A stretch of DNA of 64,000 nucleotides from Adineta ricciae (taxonomy: Eukaryota > Rotifera > Eurotatoria > Adinetida > Adinetidae), in the NCBI GenBank assembly GCA_905250025.1, contig CAJNOJ010000238.1, positions 9,195-73,194 of the forward strand. Reading direction: 5' to 3'. Positions 33,259 through 45,448 of the stretch are shown one piece after another. The position numbers and the translations under genes are program-made. How positions within the stretch are numbered: position 1 is the stretch's first letter; every line of letters begins with the position of its first letter. The notes under the pieces were generated by a model. It made no database searches. It worked only from the letters and a program-made list of their open reading frames with translations, and had not been told where the DNA came from.

Positions 33259-33513
33259 TTAGATTTTTACATCTCGATAATAACATCGTCCACTCTTCCA
33301 TGTTGGAACCGGTTTATGACAGTACAATCCTTTGCAACACCCTCCTTGATCTTGATGATCAGCCTCGCATGCACCATCGTGTTTAATACACTACGAAAAT
33401 ACAAAAATGAGAAACTCATGGAGAAGAACTAAATGACTTACAGAGTCTGACATGTCTATACATGCAATGAACATGAGAGTGAGAAGAAGAACATATACGA
33501 ACGTTTTGTTCAT
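33259..33513 (-). CDS. small secreted cystine-knot (knottin-like) peptide
   Basis: Two exons (33442-33513 and 33259-33390) joined over a 51-nt GTAAGT...TTCGTAG intron encode 67 aa. Exon 1 is a signal peptide (MNKTFVYVLLLTLMFIAC). Exon 2 carries the mature part with spacing C-x6-C-x9-CC-x4-C-x11-C, the inhibitor cystine knot order seen in many invertebrate defence, inhibitor and toxin-like peptides. No pro-region cleavage site is obvious. The activity cannot be deduced from the fold. The gene sits close upstream of the CocE-like gene on the same strand, with about 230 bp between them. Confidence 0.75.
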
Positions 33514-33780
33514 TGTTCAGATGAATTTTGTTTAGTGGAAAGAATGTTGTGATATTTTATAGACTGACGATCTTTGTCTATGAACATGATCATGTCATTG
33601 GTCAAAGTGGCTCATTGATTTATTTGATATGATGATCAGTTTTAACTGAAGAAATGTAGATATTGAACAGGAGAAAGAAACGAATCGGATGACCTCATTC
33701 GATAAGAAGCATATCCAATGGATGGACAGCGATAATATTTGTTTTTTTTGTCAAGACTTGAGTTTCATAACAACGGCAAA

Positions 33781-35158
33781 ATGAATTTGGAATCATTACC
33801 AAATGAAATTCTGCTCATATGTTTCGAATATGTCAATACTATTGATCTTTTCTTGACATTCGATCAACTTAACTTTCGATTTCGTCAACTCATCCGAACA
33901 GTTCGACTGAGTCTCGACTTGAACTATGTTCACAAATATCGATTCCATCGATTTTGTCAGACGATGTTGGAAATTCCTGAAATCAAATCACAAATTCATT
34001 CGCTACACCTATCCAATCAAAGCAGCCCTGGCGAAATTCACGCATTCTTATCCTTATTTTCACTCAAACAATTCCCAAATCTGCATTCACTATCATTAAC
34101 TTCCGTTCGCAGACACGATTTCCAATATCTTCAATCCATGCTACCATCACTATCAAAATTGACTTCGTTTCGACGAACAAATCCTTCGTAGTTTGCCTAC
34201 AATTCATTTACGTAGATTGTCATTATCAACAGAAAGTCGTACACACTATGTGCTCAATGTTCCCCAGTTACGCTATTTGGATATCGAAAATATTCCATAT
34301 CATTTTCATGTTTCTGTTCATTTAACAACATTGATTCTAAGCCAACTTATGTGTAGATTCGATGATCTGGAGAGTTTTCTCAGTTGTGCACCCGCTCTCA
34401 AATATTTGACGATCCTTGCACCTAAAAATCGACAACTAACCGATGCAAACCGTTGGCAGGATTTGATCACAAAATCATTATGTCAACTGCAAACATTCAA
34501 ATTCATATTTGCCAGTCATTTGATCGAACAATACGAACAATTCCAAAGTAATTTTTGGACAATTGAACATCGATGGTATACCGAATACATTCAGGATGGA
34601 AAGTTCATATATATTTACACAATTTCATATCCGCAGATTTCACTCGGTGTAAAAATCCAATGATTAGCGATGTTGACGTTTTCGATAACGTCACAGAATT
34701 AACATTATTCATAAACTTCGATATGAAAACAGACGAATTCTATTTCTATCATATTCATTCGGTAATATTGAAAATAGACGGTCGAATAGCGTTACAGCAC
34801 GAACAATCTGTTCAGCCAATAACAAAAATGATAAATTTGTTTAATTTGAAACACATCTGTATTCAACAGGGAATATGTGCAGGTGTTGTAATAGAACTTT
34901 TACGACAGTCGCCACAATTGACTTCGCTGAGTATTAGTCCGCAAATGTTGATGTTATTCATTCGAAATCGTGAATTATTTTGCAATCGTTAACAAAATTA
35001 ACATCTCTACGAACCAGTCTGGATCATGCACATGTCAAAGAAATATTTCTAAAGAAAGTCAAGGAGCAGCGTCAACAGTTAAACTTATCATATAAAGTCG
35101 AATATGAAGACAACGTCAACGACGTTTTATGTTTTTGGATTGATAGAGAACCAAAATG
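33781..35158 (+). pseudogene. F-box protein with LRR-like repeats, three frameshifts
   Basis: An N-terminal F-box (MNLESLPNEILLICFEYVN, then a Phe-rich helix) is followed by leucine-rich segments (IHSLHLSNQ, FPNLHSLSLTSV, LRRLSLSTES, LTTLILSQL, LKYLTIL, LTELTLFINFD, LTSLSIS). The frame changes near 34180, 34660 and 34980, and sense resumes each time; the last part ends in VLCFWIDREPK. No introns explain the shifts. F-box proteins recruit targets to SCF ubiquitin ligases, and this bdelloid-expanded type is commonly found in decayed form. Sequencing error at all three sites is less likely than decay. Confidence 0.7.
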
Positions 35159-35356
35159 ATGTGAAATGTTGTACACATATGTAACATATCCTTCCCAGGT
35201 TGAATAAAGTCAGAAACAAGACAAATAATGATGTTATAGATGTGTAGATGAAGATGAGAAGAGTTTCATTAGTAAAAATGTGATCTATTGTGTCGAGAAG
35301 AATTCATATTTGTATTATCGAATAAATAAACGAAAAGTTTGTCAAGATGAATCTCG

Positions 35357-35866
35357 TTATCTCAAAAGCCAATAGCAGAAAAAGACGACAATAACGGTCA
35401 AATCGAATACGTTTAAACAAGCTAATAATCCTTCATAGTATTTTACACATTGAGTAATATGATCATCGGTTCGAAAAAAGATTTTAAACACTTGAAATTC
35501 TTGTCCAACCATCGCTGATTGTGTCGCTGGATTTGATACTCCATCTCGCGCTACGATTAATTGAAGAATCGAAAACATACAGGACAGCCCATACATCGAT
35601 TGAATCCAAGTAGTGATCGAACGGGGTATTATGCCTACTGGTCCCAAACTTAGGAGCGTCAATACATGAGGTATAACATATTTAATCACTGTGTAAGCGG
35701 CGACATAAGGCCAACTAGCAGTGAACCAACTCAAGTAAGATGTTTGACCACGTGTTTTACCACACTGAGTGTTTTTATATTGAAGAAATAGATGAGCAAT
35801 GGCTGATAGTGTAAAAACGAAGAAAAGTAGAAGGGTGACGCATCGTGCCATGTGTGATTTGGACAT
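35357..35866 (-). CDS. uncharacterised four-TM protein
   Basis: Single-exon ORF of 169 aa. Hydrophobic segments lie at about residues 8-28, 50-75, 90-108 and 145-168, the last reaching the C-terminus. The first loop contains CGKTRGQTSY. No recognised family motif. Layout is roughly that of tetraspan membrane proteins, but the CCG of tetraspanins is absent. 3' end lies about 200 bp from the end of the F-box relic (convergent). Confidence 0.55.
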   Translation of the reverse strand: MSKSHMARCVTLLLFFVFTLSAIAHLFLQYKNTQCGKTRGQTSYLSWFTASWPYVAAYTVIKYVIPHVLTLLSLGPVGIIPRSITTWIQSMYGLSCMFSILQLIVARDGVSNPATQSAMVGQEFQVFKIFFRTDDHITQCVKYYEGLLACLNVFDLTVIVVFFCYWLLR

Positions 35867-35943
35867 ACGTATGAAAAGATTACTCTGTGCGTTTTTTCGC
35901 CAGTCGTATTGACTTTGTCAGAATGAAAGAATAAAAAAAACAA

Positions 35944-36329
35944 TCTTCATCCTCCAGATAAAATGTTGATGCTGATGTTGTGAAAGGAACGAGAAAAAAA
36001 TCGGCGAAATTTTGCCATTATAATACTCGCCGTTTGTCATTCTTCTCTCTGCAAAAAAATACAACACAAATTCAGTTTCCTCTGTGTCATACCTTGAACT
36101 ATAGATGATGATGCGATCCCAACTAAAACATCATCGATTACATAAACTTTTATTCACATTGAAAATAAAGTCTTATTGGACGTTGTAAAAAATTGTATTC
36201 CTGTTATCAAATATATTACCGTTTCTGCTTTGCCAAACACACAATTTTGTGACGCGTCTGACAATTGATTTCCCCATGAATGGAACATATAACTTCGTTT
36301 TTCGTGCTGTTAGAGGTTAAATAGAAGAA
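35944..36329. other. intergenic
   Basis: No gene seen. Presumed promoter side of the four-TM gene and remains of the tail of the DED-like relic. Confidence 0.4.
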
Positions 36330-36656
36330 GCGAATATATATTCTAATGGTTGTTTCATTCACGATCGACTCGACTACACTCAGGTGATGCAAACACGTAG
36401 ATTTATTCATCTCTTGACATCGTAGTTGTTGTCGATACTCTAAAGATCATTTTAACCAACGCTGCGTAGGAAAGAAGAAATGAAGATCTCGATCAAAGAG
36501 ATTTTCGACAAGAGTGAGTGTACCACGTATTGTTGCATAATTCCGAATTCATTGTGGAATATCGTTGCCCATAAAGAAATGAAAACATTATCGATCACTA
36601 TCGCTCAAGCGAGTATCTAATCTCAAAATAATGCTACATAATTTATGCTGATCCAT
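36330..36656 (-). pseudogene. relic of DED-like domain paralogous to the lectin receptor
   Basis: Read from an ATG at 36656, the minus strand encodes MDQHKLCSIILRLDTRLSDSD, a stop, CFHFFMGNDIPQ, a stop, IRNYATIRGTLTLVENLFD, and later EYRQQLRCQEMNKST. Line by line this matches exon 1 and the start of exon 2 of the gene at 37382-38674. Two stop codons and the loss of the TM and lectin parts show it is dead. It lies 0.7 kb downstream of the living gene, in the same direction. Confidence 0.8.
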
Positions 36657-37381
36657 AAGTAAGAACCAATCTGAACGAACACTACGACGAGTCGTCCGTT
36701 GCTCGAGAATGTGAAAATAAATAAACAGAATCCAATGCTTGTAAACTGTCTCGCTTCTTACACTTCGTATCTGATACTACCGAACACACGTATATTAATA
36801 TTCTTTGCCCGTTTTGCATGTATGCAGAAAATCTAGTTTTGAAATTCTCCGCACATCGTATTTGTTTACAACAATGCAAAAAGCAGCAGGCACAGAATTT
36901 ACTTATGCTATGACGTGAGTCTTAGACGACGAGTAAAATAAAAGGTCATTGATATTCTTTATCATTTTTCACATACCTTAGACTCAATAACATAGAGGAT
37001 CATTTGAAATATGGCTTCTATCTAGATTTACAAATGCGACAAACATACACAGTCAATGTTTTCAACTGTCGTATGGGGAAAAAAAGAAAATCTGCGTCTT
37101 ACATTGAAGATATCGCGTGCAGTTTCTCTTTCTCCTTTTGTAACTAAAGAAAGTCTTCTTTTAAAACTCATAGTTCCCGAAAAATTGTTTAACATAAACC
37201 TAATTGTTATGTATGCTGTTGTTCATAAACAAGACAAACTTGAGAGATTGTACAAGAGTAACAACTGTTTGTTCTCGATACGTTTGAGTTGATATGAAAG
37301 AAAGACAATACTGAAATAACTGTTCTGGTTTATTTTTTCAATGTAGTCGTAATTATACAGAAGAAAAACGCATGACAACGT
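36657..37381. other. intergenic
   Basis: AT-rich, no convincing ORF. An open stretch at 37056-37292 lacks protein-like character. Confidence 0.45.
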
Positions 37382-38674
37382 CTACGCTTGGTACCAAACA
37401 AACTGCAACTGATTTAAAGATGGCCCATATTTGCCAGTTGCATAGCCTAATGCAGCGCCATTGAATTCTTCAACGAACCTTTCTCCGAAAGCTTCTCCAA
37501 ATATCGGACTCGACCTTCCCGATGTGGTGAAAAATTGCAGCCCAGTAATTATATTCAGATCGTTGGAAGGATCGTTAACAACCTCCGTATGTTTATTTAC
37601 ATAAACGTGAACTGCGATAATTCTTTCATCTTTCGTGAGCATAAAGATTTGCGACTGTTTTGAAAAATCATTGAAACCGTGAAGTGGACTCACAATCGTA
37701 TGGTTCTCATTTTGTAAGGATGAATAAGAAAATCGAATGTAACTCAACACCTCGCCATGTTGTGTTCCTTGCATTCCATTAAGATAATGATAAAAGGTAA
37801 ATTTATCCGTTAAGGAGTCATCAAAAGAACCGCCATGATTTCCACCAAACGTCTTGCCTAATTTTTTCGAAGTAAATTCTAGAAGAATCAATAAGTCAAT
37901 ACATAAAATCTTTTTTTTGAGAGTATCTCACGATTCTGATTGTAAAGAGTGTTGAGTTTTTCTTCATACAGCGAGATTTGGTTAATCTTCCAAATTAAGA
38001 TACTTGTCAATGTACCGACTGCAATCAATGATGTAAACATAAATAATGACACGAAAATATATGTCCATGGAAGTGAACTTGGCCGGCAGTTTTTAGTTTT
38101 ATATGATGGAGTAGCATTAACCTCTTGATCACTATTCCAACTTGCTGTTTCACAAATGAATTCTAAAATGAGAAAAGCAATTGAAAATTAATAGAAGCTT
38201 CTTTATTTCTCTTACTATTCAAAGTGATCTCATCCGTTTCTTCTATTGCGTTGTCTCTTTCTTGATCATCCAAAAGATCAGGTAAGATTTGACGTGTTTT
38301 CGGTAATAGAATTGATCCTAAACTTCGAGCTGATTGGTTTAGACCTTGCAATTGTAATTCTTGTTGATACTCTTCACAAGAAATGATAAATCTAATTGTT
38401 AATATCACGTAAATATCCTACCTCGTAGTAGATGAGCAGCATTAAAGCATTCGATTTCCTCAAATGCATCTATCAGATAAGTAAAATCTCTTTCGTTGAT
38501 TTTATCTTGATCAAAGAGGCAATCAATAACAGCGAGTGTACCATGTAATGTTGCATCATCCCGAACTCGCCGAGGGACATCGTCTCCCAGAAAGAAATGA
38601 AACCGTTGTCGATCCTCACTGCTCAAACGATTGTCCAGCTTAAGAAGAACACTGCGTAATCGATAATGATCCAT
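37382..38674 (-). CDS. DED-like - transmembrane - jacalin-like lectin receptor
   Basis: Four exons (38422-38674, 38216-38371, 37932-38162, 37382-37878), introns 50, 53 and 53 nt; 378 aa. Residues 1-~85 have a death-effector-domain pattern: LRSVLLKLDNRLSSEDRQRFHFFLGDDVPRR, then a helix pair ending FNAAHLLRE. A polar linker leads to one TM helix (about 165-190, WTYIFVSLFMFTSLIAVG). The C-terminal ~165 residues form a jacalin-like lectin domain: FGGNHGGSFDD at its start, a middle with KDERIIAVHVYV, ITGLQFFTTSGR, and a final GYATGKYGPSLNQLQFVW. Predicted as type II: DED inside, lectin outside. DEDs recruit caspases; jacalin domains bind mannose- or galactose-type glycans. I know of no described protein with this order. 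Confidence 0.8.
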
Positions 38675-41600
38675 CTATTCGAAGTACGAATAAAAAAAAA
38701 ATACAATACGCTGTTTAATGTGAGAAACGTTGAAAATTTATAGAAACATAGTAGCGCACGTTATAGCACATTCTTCCAAATAGCTTGATAAAGGGCATCG
38801 CGTGAGATTTTATCACTAATCTTTTTTGTTTATTCTGTCGTTCGAAATCGAATAACATCGTTGGAACAAGAAATATACCAACATAAGAACCCAGTATGAA
38901 AAATTTCGCTTTAGCGTGTTATAGACAAAACAACAAAAAAACATGGCTTTTCAATCTTCTTTTTTTATAATTGAAAACTATCAAATCGTGATTTGTAAAG
39001 GCGAATGATAATATTTGTTTTTCTGAAAAAGTTATTATAACTATATCGATGTTGGTCCTATGCCGGCAAGGTGAAAGAAAACGGACTATCAAGAATTATC
39101 ACTTGAGCGAAGCGGTCATATAACAAGAGATACAAATATACATGAATTTATGCACGCACTTGATTTTCAAAATGAATAAACACGTTCCGATCGAGATAAT
39201 TATAGGTGAAAGTGCTTTATGAAAATATTCAACCAAGTTTAAAAGAAAATCAACTGCCGAAGTTATTTCTAAAGAACATTTTTATTTAGACTATAAAAGT
39301 ACATTTATAATATCAATTCGTCAGCGGAATTACAAAATGTTGAATTATCATATGATTATAGTAAGACAAGTATTTAGTGAAATGTTTAACGAAAAATATT
39401 ATTATCTAGTGTCTGTTATCTATTATGTATATGATGTTTTTGTTATAAATGGTTTAGCTGCGATGATACCTATTGGAAAAGAAAAGAAAAAATGACAATT
39501 TGCAATTGGCACAGCATCCGACACCGATATTTACAAAATCAAGAAAATGTTTTATTCTGAATCGGAAAGTTTAGTTAAAGATTGTAATCAGATGCTTTTT
39601 TGCTGTTTCTGTAAATCAGATTCAATAGAATATCGAAAGATTATGCTATCCCTACTAAACTTCTGTTCTCGTGAAATGTACCGACGACGAGAGATCGAAA
39701 AACTACCTACTAGGACTTGATCGTATAACTAAAGTAAAAAATATAAAAATGAAATTTCATTTTTACATGTTCCATTATCTTGTAAAACTCTTTCGAAGAC
39801 ACAATAAATGCTATACAGGAAATCTATTTTCCAAGATGTTTAAAGAATACTGTGATTAAAAATGACGACGTACGGTTAGATTGATTAGTATGACCGGTCG
39901 TTTATTTGCACGATAACTCGCGAAAGGCCAATCTGTAATATCACGGAACTTATCATTCGATCAAAATCTTGGTCGAATTCAACAAAGACATATTTGGATG
40001 CATGTAGGAATAATCACTTCTTGAATACATCTATCAGAGATATTCATGGTGTTATGGCATGAACACAGCTTGCGAAAGATTTTGATTGAAAGAATTCATG
40101 AATTTTCACAAAATCTGTGTTTCGAAGGGTGCTACAGTGCAAGTTAACTTGATTGTTTACAGTCGTCAGTTTCAGCTTAAATCATCTGCAGATTTGCATG
40201 TCTAGGAGTCTCTAAACTCGATATCGTGTTGAACATTTTGGGAGCGTAAACCATCCGGATTTGAGTCGTGCTTTTCAATGACGAATTCTAATAATTTGTT
40301 GGCGACTATTTTGATTCAAAATGCTAAATTAGAGGTTCAAGAACATTTTTCCCTTTAAAAAGAAAGGGGAGAAAACAAAAAGAATGCATTTTATTATTAT
40401 CAGAACAATAGTCGTTGGTAATTTCTAAATAAAGAAATGATATGAAGTAGAGATTGGAGTGAAGTTCTCAAAAACTCTCGTATAAAGAAAATAATCATTG
40501 AAAAATCAATCCATGTCAATGGTTTCTTTTTTACAACTAACATGAAAAAAAACAGTCGAAAAAAAGCTGGAGAAAATTACAAAGACGATAATTAGAATTT
40601 GTTTTCGATATTAAATGGTATTTTACAGCCTCCAATGTTTTACATCTGACCTACGTTTAGTACAGTAACTCAAAGAATGGACTTGCTAAGAACATTGTTG
40701 GTATTTTGAAGACTAGAGGTCGCATTACGGCTAGTGAAGAGAACGCGTAGGCGATAGAAGCAACATTCTTTCGAACATAATAATCCATTCTGAGTTTTAT
40801 TTGCAGCATATGTTGATCATCAGTCATCTTTCCAAATGATCGTCTTACAATGTACCTCAACTCTTTCGTTTTGGATTGATGAACATTATGCAGATTTTGA
40901 AAGAGTGTTCAAATTCACCAAACGTATCTTTCTATAAAACTCTTCAGATTTATATCCAAAAGGCGAGCACGTAGTACTCACCATTGTAAAAGCTGTATCG
41001 AATCAATATTTTCCCCCAAAAGTCTCATTATTCTCTGTGTACCTTTGTTAAAACATGTTCTCGCCTAACTCTAAAACATTTCAATTTCATCTACCAGACA
41101 GGCAAATGTTTATTTATCGGAGTAGAAGACTCGTCACCTCATCGCTGTGCAAAAAAAGATTTTCTTCATATTTCTGTTGTTTGTCGTCCATTCGATTTTT
41201 TCCATATGCTCATGAAAACATTTACTGAATTAATTCTCACAACACCGATCTTTCGGCGAACAAAAGAATAGTTCTTTTATTTGAAAAAAAATGAAATTTT
41301 TATACAAGAATGTCTTACTTAATTACATAATCAGATCATGTTTAGTGTGGGTCACATAGACACTTCAACTCATCATCCAGTCGTATTTCACATCTGACAG
41401 ACTTCTTTCCGTTTCGATTAGCAGATTTATACCTTTTCAAGTTTATTATAATTGACAAGAAAGATTGAAAAAGACGTAGATCTCTTATATATGTATTCAA
41501 AGTTCAATTTACAAACGACTGTTCCGTGAAATTGTGTGGACTCCGCAAAATCTCAAAACATGCATCACATTTAAAAGATATATTTTACATTTTGTAAACG

Positions 41601-41904
41601 AACTTTTTTCACATGTCTAGTCTAATGTTTCTTATATTCCTTATTTGCGTTATTCGGGATGACAAGACAGAGGTGTAGATATGGGTGAACACATGAGTTT
41701 ACTTTAAGAATCCTTCTGACATTACACATGAGCTAATTTTAAAATAACTCAAGGAAATTTACTGTCTTTCCAGGAAAAAAGGGAAAGCTCTGTAAGGCAG
41801 TTTTACTATATTACCTGAGTGAAGAATAACGCAGAGTTGACGATTCGCGGAATAAAGGAAAGTCTGATATTGCATTCATTTCCTTTACAACTTTGGTCTG
41901 GTTA
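38675..41904. other. 3.2-kb gene-poor stretch
   Basis: AT-rich, many short A/T runs. Two short ORFs (39671-39859 plus, 40657-40860 minus) have no recognisable features. No TIRs, tRNA-like folds or long repeats were found by eye. Confidence 0.5.
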
Positions 41905-44069
41905 ATGATGTTTGTGAGAAGAATCTTGTTCTTAGTTCTATTCGTGTTTCTCGGACAAATTCCAGTACAACAAGCACGATCAATGATCATGACTATAATG
42001 AATGGATGGCGTTTTCAATGTGCAACAACAACTTGCTTATCTTTTGTGACGGTTTCTCTGTCAAGTATTCTTCAATGTCAAACGAAATGTTTACTTGCAG
42101 TTCAATGCAATGCAATCACTTTTCAACAATCATCATCGACTTGTGAATTATTTGGTAACCTAATGGATCAAAATCATACGCTAGCAAACGATGTGAATTC
42201 GATTACTATGATAGTCAGATCGGATGCACAGATGGAATTGGGTTAGTATGAGCACAAGATACTTTATGTACAATGTTTATCTTCAATAGCACTACCTGCA
42301 TAGGGTGTTAACATTGTTCTTTTCACACTCGCGTCCATTCAAATTTAAGCATAAGAGCCTATACATAGACACACATGAATAGTCAGAATTCGTAGTATTG
42401 GAGATATTTTTCACAATGTTTAAATGCTTACGTCTTTTCTTTCTCGAATTAGAATCAACTAGTACATTAGGAACTATGGCATTTGCATCAACATCAACGT
42501 CAACCACGAGCTCGACAACTTCGACCTCAACAACATCAGCGACAACAATCACGAGCTCGACCTCAACAACATCGATGACGACAACCACGAGCTCGACCTC
42601 GACAACTTTGACCTCAACAACATCAACTACAACTTCAACATCAACGTCAACGACGACAAGATTGTGTAGTATGTAATCAATTATATAACTTAAGCTCGAC
42701 ATCCACTCGAAAACAACTTGCCAGACAAAATCATAAGGATTTCATGAACAAAGAACATCTCATTACATAGAAATACGATTTGATTAGACATACAAAATGT
42801 CTATTCAATCAATTTCATGCCAGCACACTACTTTAATTAAAATTAGCTGTAGTCTTACAAGTTATTTCCAAAATAGAAAGAATGATACTGTGAATTCGAT
42901 CCAGTCCGATTCGCTGAAATCTGTAGATAGATGAGCTCACCAAAATTTAAGGAAGCATTTCTTGACCTATCACAAACAATCATCAATGAAAATACTCCGC
43001 AGGTTTTCGCAGATAAAAATAACTTTTATTTTTTATTGTAGCTTCGATGTTCTTCAATCAAACTGTTTATACAACTGACGCTAATCCACAGTCGGTAGCA
43101 ATCGGTGATCTGAATTCTGATAATAAACCTGATTTAGTTGTGGCAAATTATGACTCGAACGATATCGGTATCTTTTTCAATCAAGACAATGGAATATTCT
43201 CAAATCAAACGACTTATACAGTTGGTACTCATCCAACATCAGTGGCAGTTTCTGATATAAACTCCGATGGACGACTCGATATTGTTGTCACAAATTACAA
43301 TTCACCTTACATCAGTGTTCTTCTCAACACAGGCAACGGAACATTTCTCAACCAAGCCAATTATCCAACTAACAATGGTCCACGGTCGGTCACCATAATC
43401 GATATGAATTTTGACAACAAATCTGATTTTGTTACTGCAAGTTCTGCTTCGAATACTGTCAGTGTCTTTCTCAATATAGGCAATGGTTCATTCTATCCTC
43501 GAACTGATTATACAGCTGGCAATCACCCATATTCAGGAGCGGTCGGTGATCTCAATTCTGATGGTACACTTGATATTGTGACCGCAAATAATGGCGATGC
43601 CAGCATTTCTGTTCTCCTGAATAGTGGTACCAATACATTTCCTACTGTAACTTCTTATTCTGCCAGTAGTAATCCATTTGGAATCGCAGTAAAAGATTTG
43701 AATTCGGATGGTAAACTTGATATTGTCGTTGCCAATCGAGGATCGAACAACGTGGGTGTTTTCCTCAATCAAGGCAATGGTACATTTTTCAGTCAAGTCA
43801 CTTATACTACTGCACTGAGACCACAAATGGTAGCATTAACCGATGTGAATTATGATAATATACCTGACATGGTCGTCCCACATCAAGGAGTGAGCAGCGT
43901 GGGTGTTTTTTTTAATGCTGGTAATGGAACATTCCTCAATCAGATTACTTATACAACTGGCTTGAACCCATATGCATTAGCTGTGGGTGATCTAGATTCT
44001 GATAACCGACCTGATATTGTCACTGTCAATCCAGGTACAAATACTACGAGTATTCTTTTCCATTGCTGA
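41905..44069 (+). CDS. secreted PAN-like / Thr-rich stalk / FG-GAP (VCBS) repeat protein
   Basis: Three exons (41905-42241, 42453-42668, 43042-44069), introns 211 and 373 nt; 526 aa. A signal peptide (MMFVRRILFLVLFVFLGQ) precedes a ~80-residue Cys-containing domain (C-x5-C...QCQTKC...QCNAITF...CELF) of PAN/apple type. A ~65-residue Ser/Thr-rich stalk, probably O-glycosylated, follows. Then come seven FG-GAP/VCBS repeats of ~46 residues (PxSVAVGDLNSDGxxDIVVAN...VFLNxGNGTF), each with a D-x-N-x-D Ca2+-binding loop, as in integrin-alpha-type propellers. Probably an extracellular adhesion or recognition protein. The TTG codon upstream at 41893 is not used here; the start is ATG 41905 or 41908. 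Confidence 0.82.
42478..42660 (+). repeat. low-complexity Thr/Ser-coding repeat
   Basis: Imperfect units of acctcaacaacatc/gacgacaaccacgagctcg encode the Ser/Thr stalk of the FG-GAP protein. The complement reads as a Val/Asp/Glu-rich shadow ORF. Confidence 0.85.
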
Positions 44070-44696
44070 ACAATCGCTGTTCAGTCAATTACACATACAT
44101 TTTATTTTTCTGCTGTTCTCTTTGCTGCATTCCGAATAAATTTTATGTTAAAGATGAAGCGTATGCTTGCCTATTTCAAGATTTTAGACAAAGCGAATGC
44201 GATATCATTTATTGTATATATCAGTGAGAAAAAGAATAAGAGTTGCGAGTAAAAGTGTTCTACATCGAAATATGATTATTTCTATGATTAATCCTGTGCC
44301 TGATGATTGCGCCTGTAATATTTGAATAGCCATATGAGTACAGACCAATATATACAAAAAAACTCGATCAATTTCAAATAAAATAATAGAGATAATGGAT
44401 TTATCATCCCTTACATCGATTGGGTCCGAGCAGGAATTGTATCGGAAAGTATTCCTAGTTAGCCAAAACCTGAGAGTAAAGTATACCTAATTATATCAAA
44501 AACAGGAAGACAGGATCAATAGCCGGCGCATATATTCGTAACTACAGTCGTGTTTTTCTCAGAATCAGTGCTCTTTTTACAAGAACTTCTAATTAGAATA
44601 CACATTTCATAAAAACGTGTAGAAGAATTGACGACTTTTATTTGTTTTATTTTAAAAGACACATCGATGTGTTTTATCAAACGATGATCATATCAT
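44070..44696. other. intergenic
   Basis: AT-rich space between convergent genes. No gene seen. Confidence 0.5.
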
Positions 44697-45448
44697 TCAA
44701 TCGACGACATAAAATGAATTACCATTGTTCGAAATACCAGAACCATTCCAACGAATTGTTCGACGACTAACAGGATGCTTCCTCCACTAAAAATATTTCA
44801 TTATAGAAACTGATTTATACTTCATACAAGTGTTTAGTAAAAGAGAAAATCTGTTTTTGAAAGGCATCTGCATATTTTAATTATCAACGAATATTTACCT
44901 GATCGTAAACTTGAATTCCAGCCTGATTCTGTCCAAGATAAATAGCAGCATGACCATAATATTTACCATTCGGAAACGTGGCTATAGCTGTACCATAAGC
45001 AATGTCAGCTCCTCGAACCTATTATAAAGAACAACAATAAACAGTTTCTTACAAAAAAAATGTTCACTTACTTTTTGTCCTTTCTTCCATTCCTTTGTCT
45101 GTCTTCTATCACCCGTACATATTCTACCAAAAGTATATAAACAACGAATAATACATTTAGAAAAACCTTCTAATTACTTACTTGATAAAGCTTACACACT
45201 GGCCACATTCACCACCTATGAAAGAGGTACATAAAATATAATAATCAGAAAGCATAAACTTGCCCCAAAAGTCGCATAAAGATTGTCCTTCATATGAATC
45301 TGGATCACTACAAATGATACCTATACCACAGTATAAAAGTATAAATTAAACATAACGCACTTTGTAAATGAGTAGTCTTACCGTGGGTAGTAATGATAAA
45401 TCCAAGACAAAGGAGAAAAGCAAGTGATAAAAGGTTTTTTGACAACAT
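44697..45448 (-). CDS. secreted BPSL0067-like (NlpC/P60-fold) hydrolase
   Basis: Six small exons (45382-45448, 45264-45320, 45182-45215, 45072-45123, 44899-45018, 44697-44786) give 139 aa, in frame throughout. Exon 1 is a signal peptide (LLSLAFLLCLGFIITTHG). The second intron uses a GC donor (GGG|GCAAGT) with a normal AG. The mature protein has GECGQCVSFIK with the candidate catalytic Cys, W-x-KGQKVRGADIAYGTAIATF, and NGKYYGHAAIYLGQ with the candidate catalytic His, ending NNGNSFYVVD. This is the pattern of the bacterial BPSL0067 family (NlpC/P60-like cysteine hydrolases). Likely use: secreted cell-wall or peptide hydrolase against bacteria; likely horizontal origin. Too short per exon for plain ORF finding. 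Confidence 0.75.

Noticed and set aside
42292..42702. Val/Asp/Glu-repeat ORF on the minus strand
   Set aside because: It is the complement of the Thr-rich stalk coding sequence.
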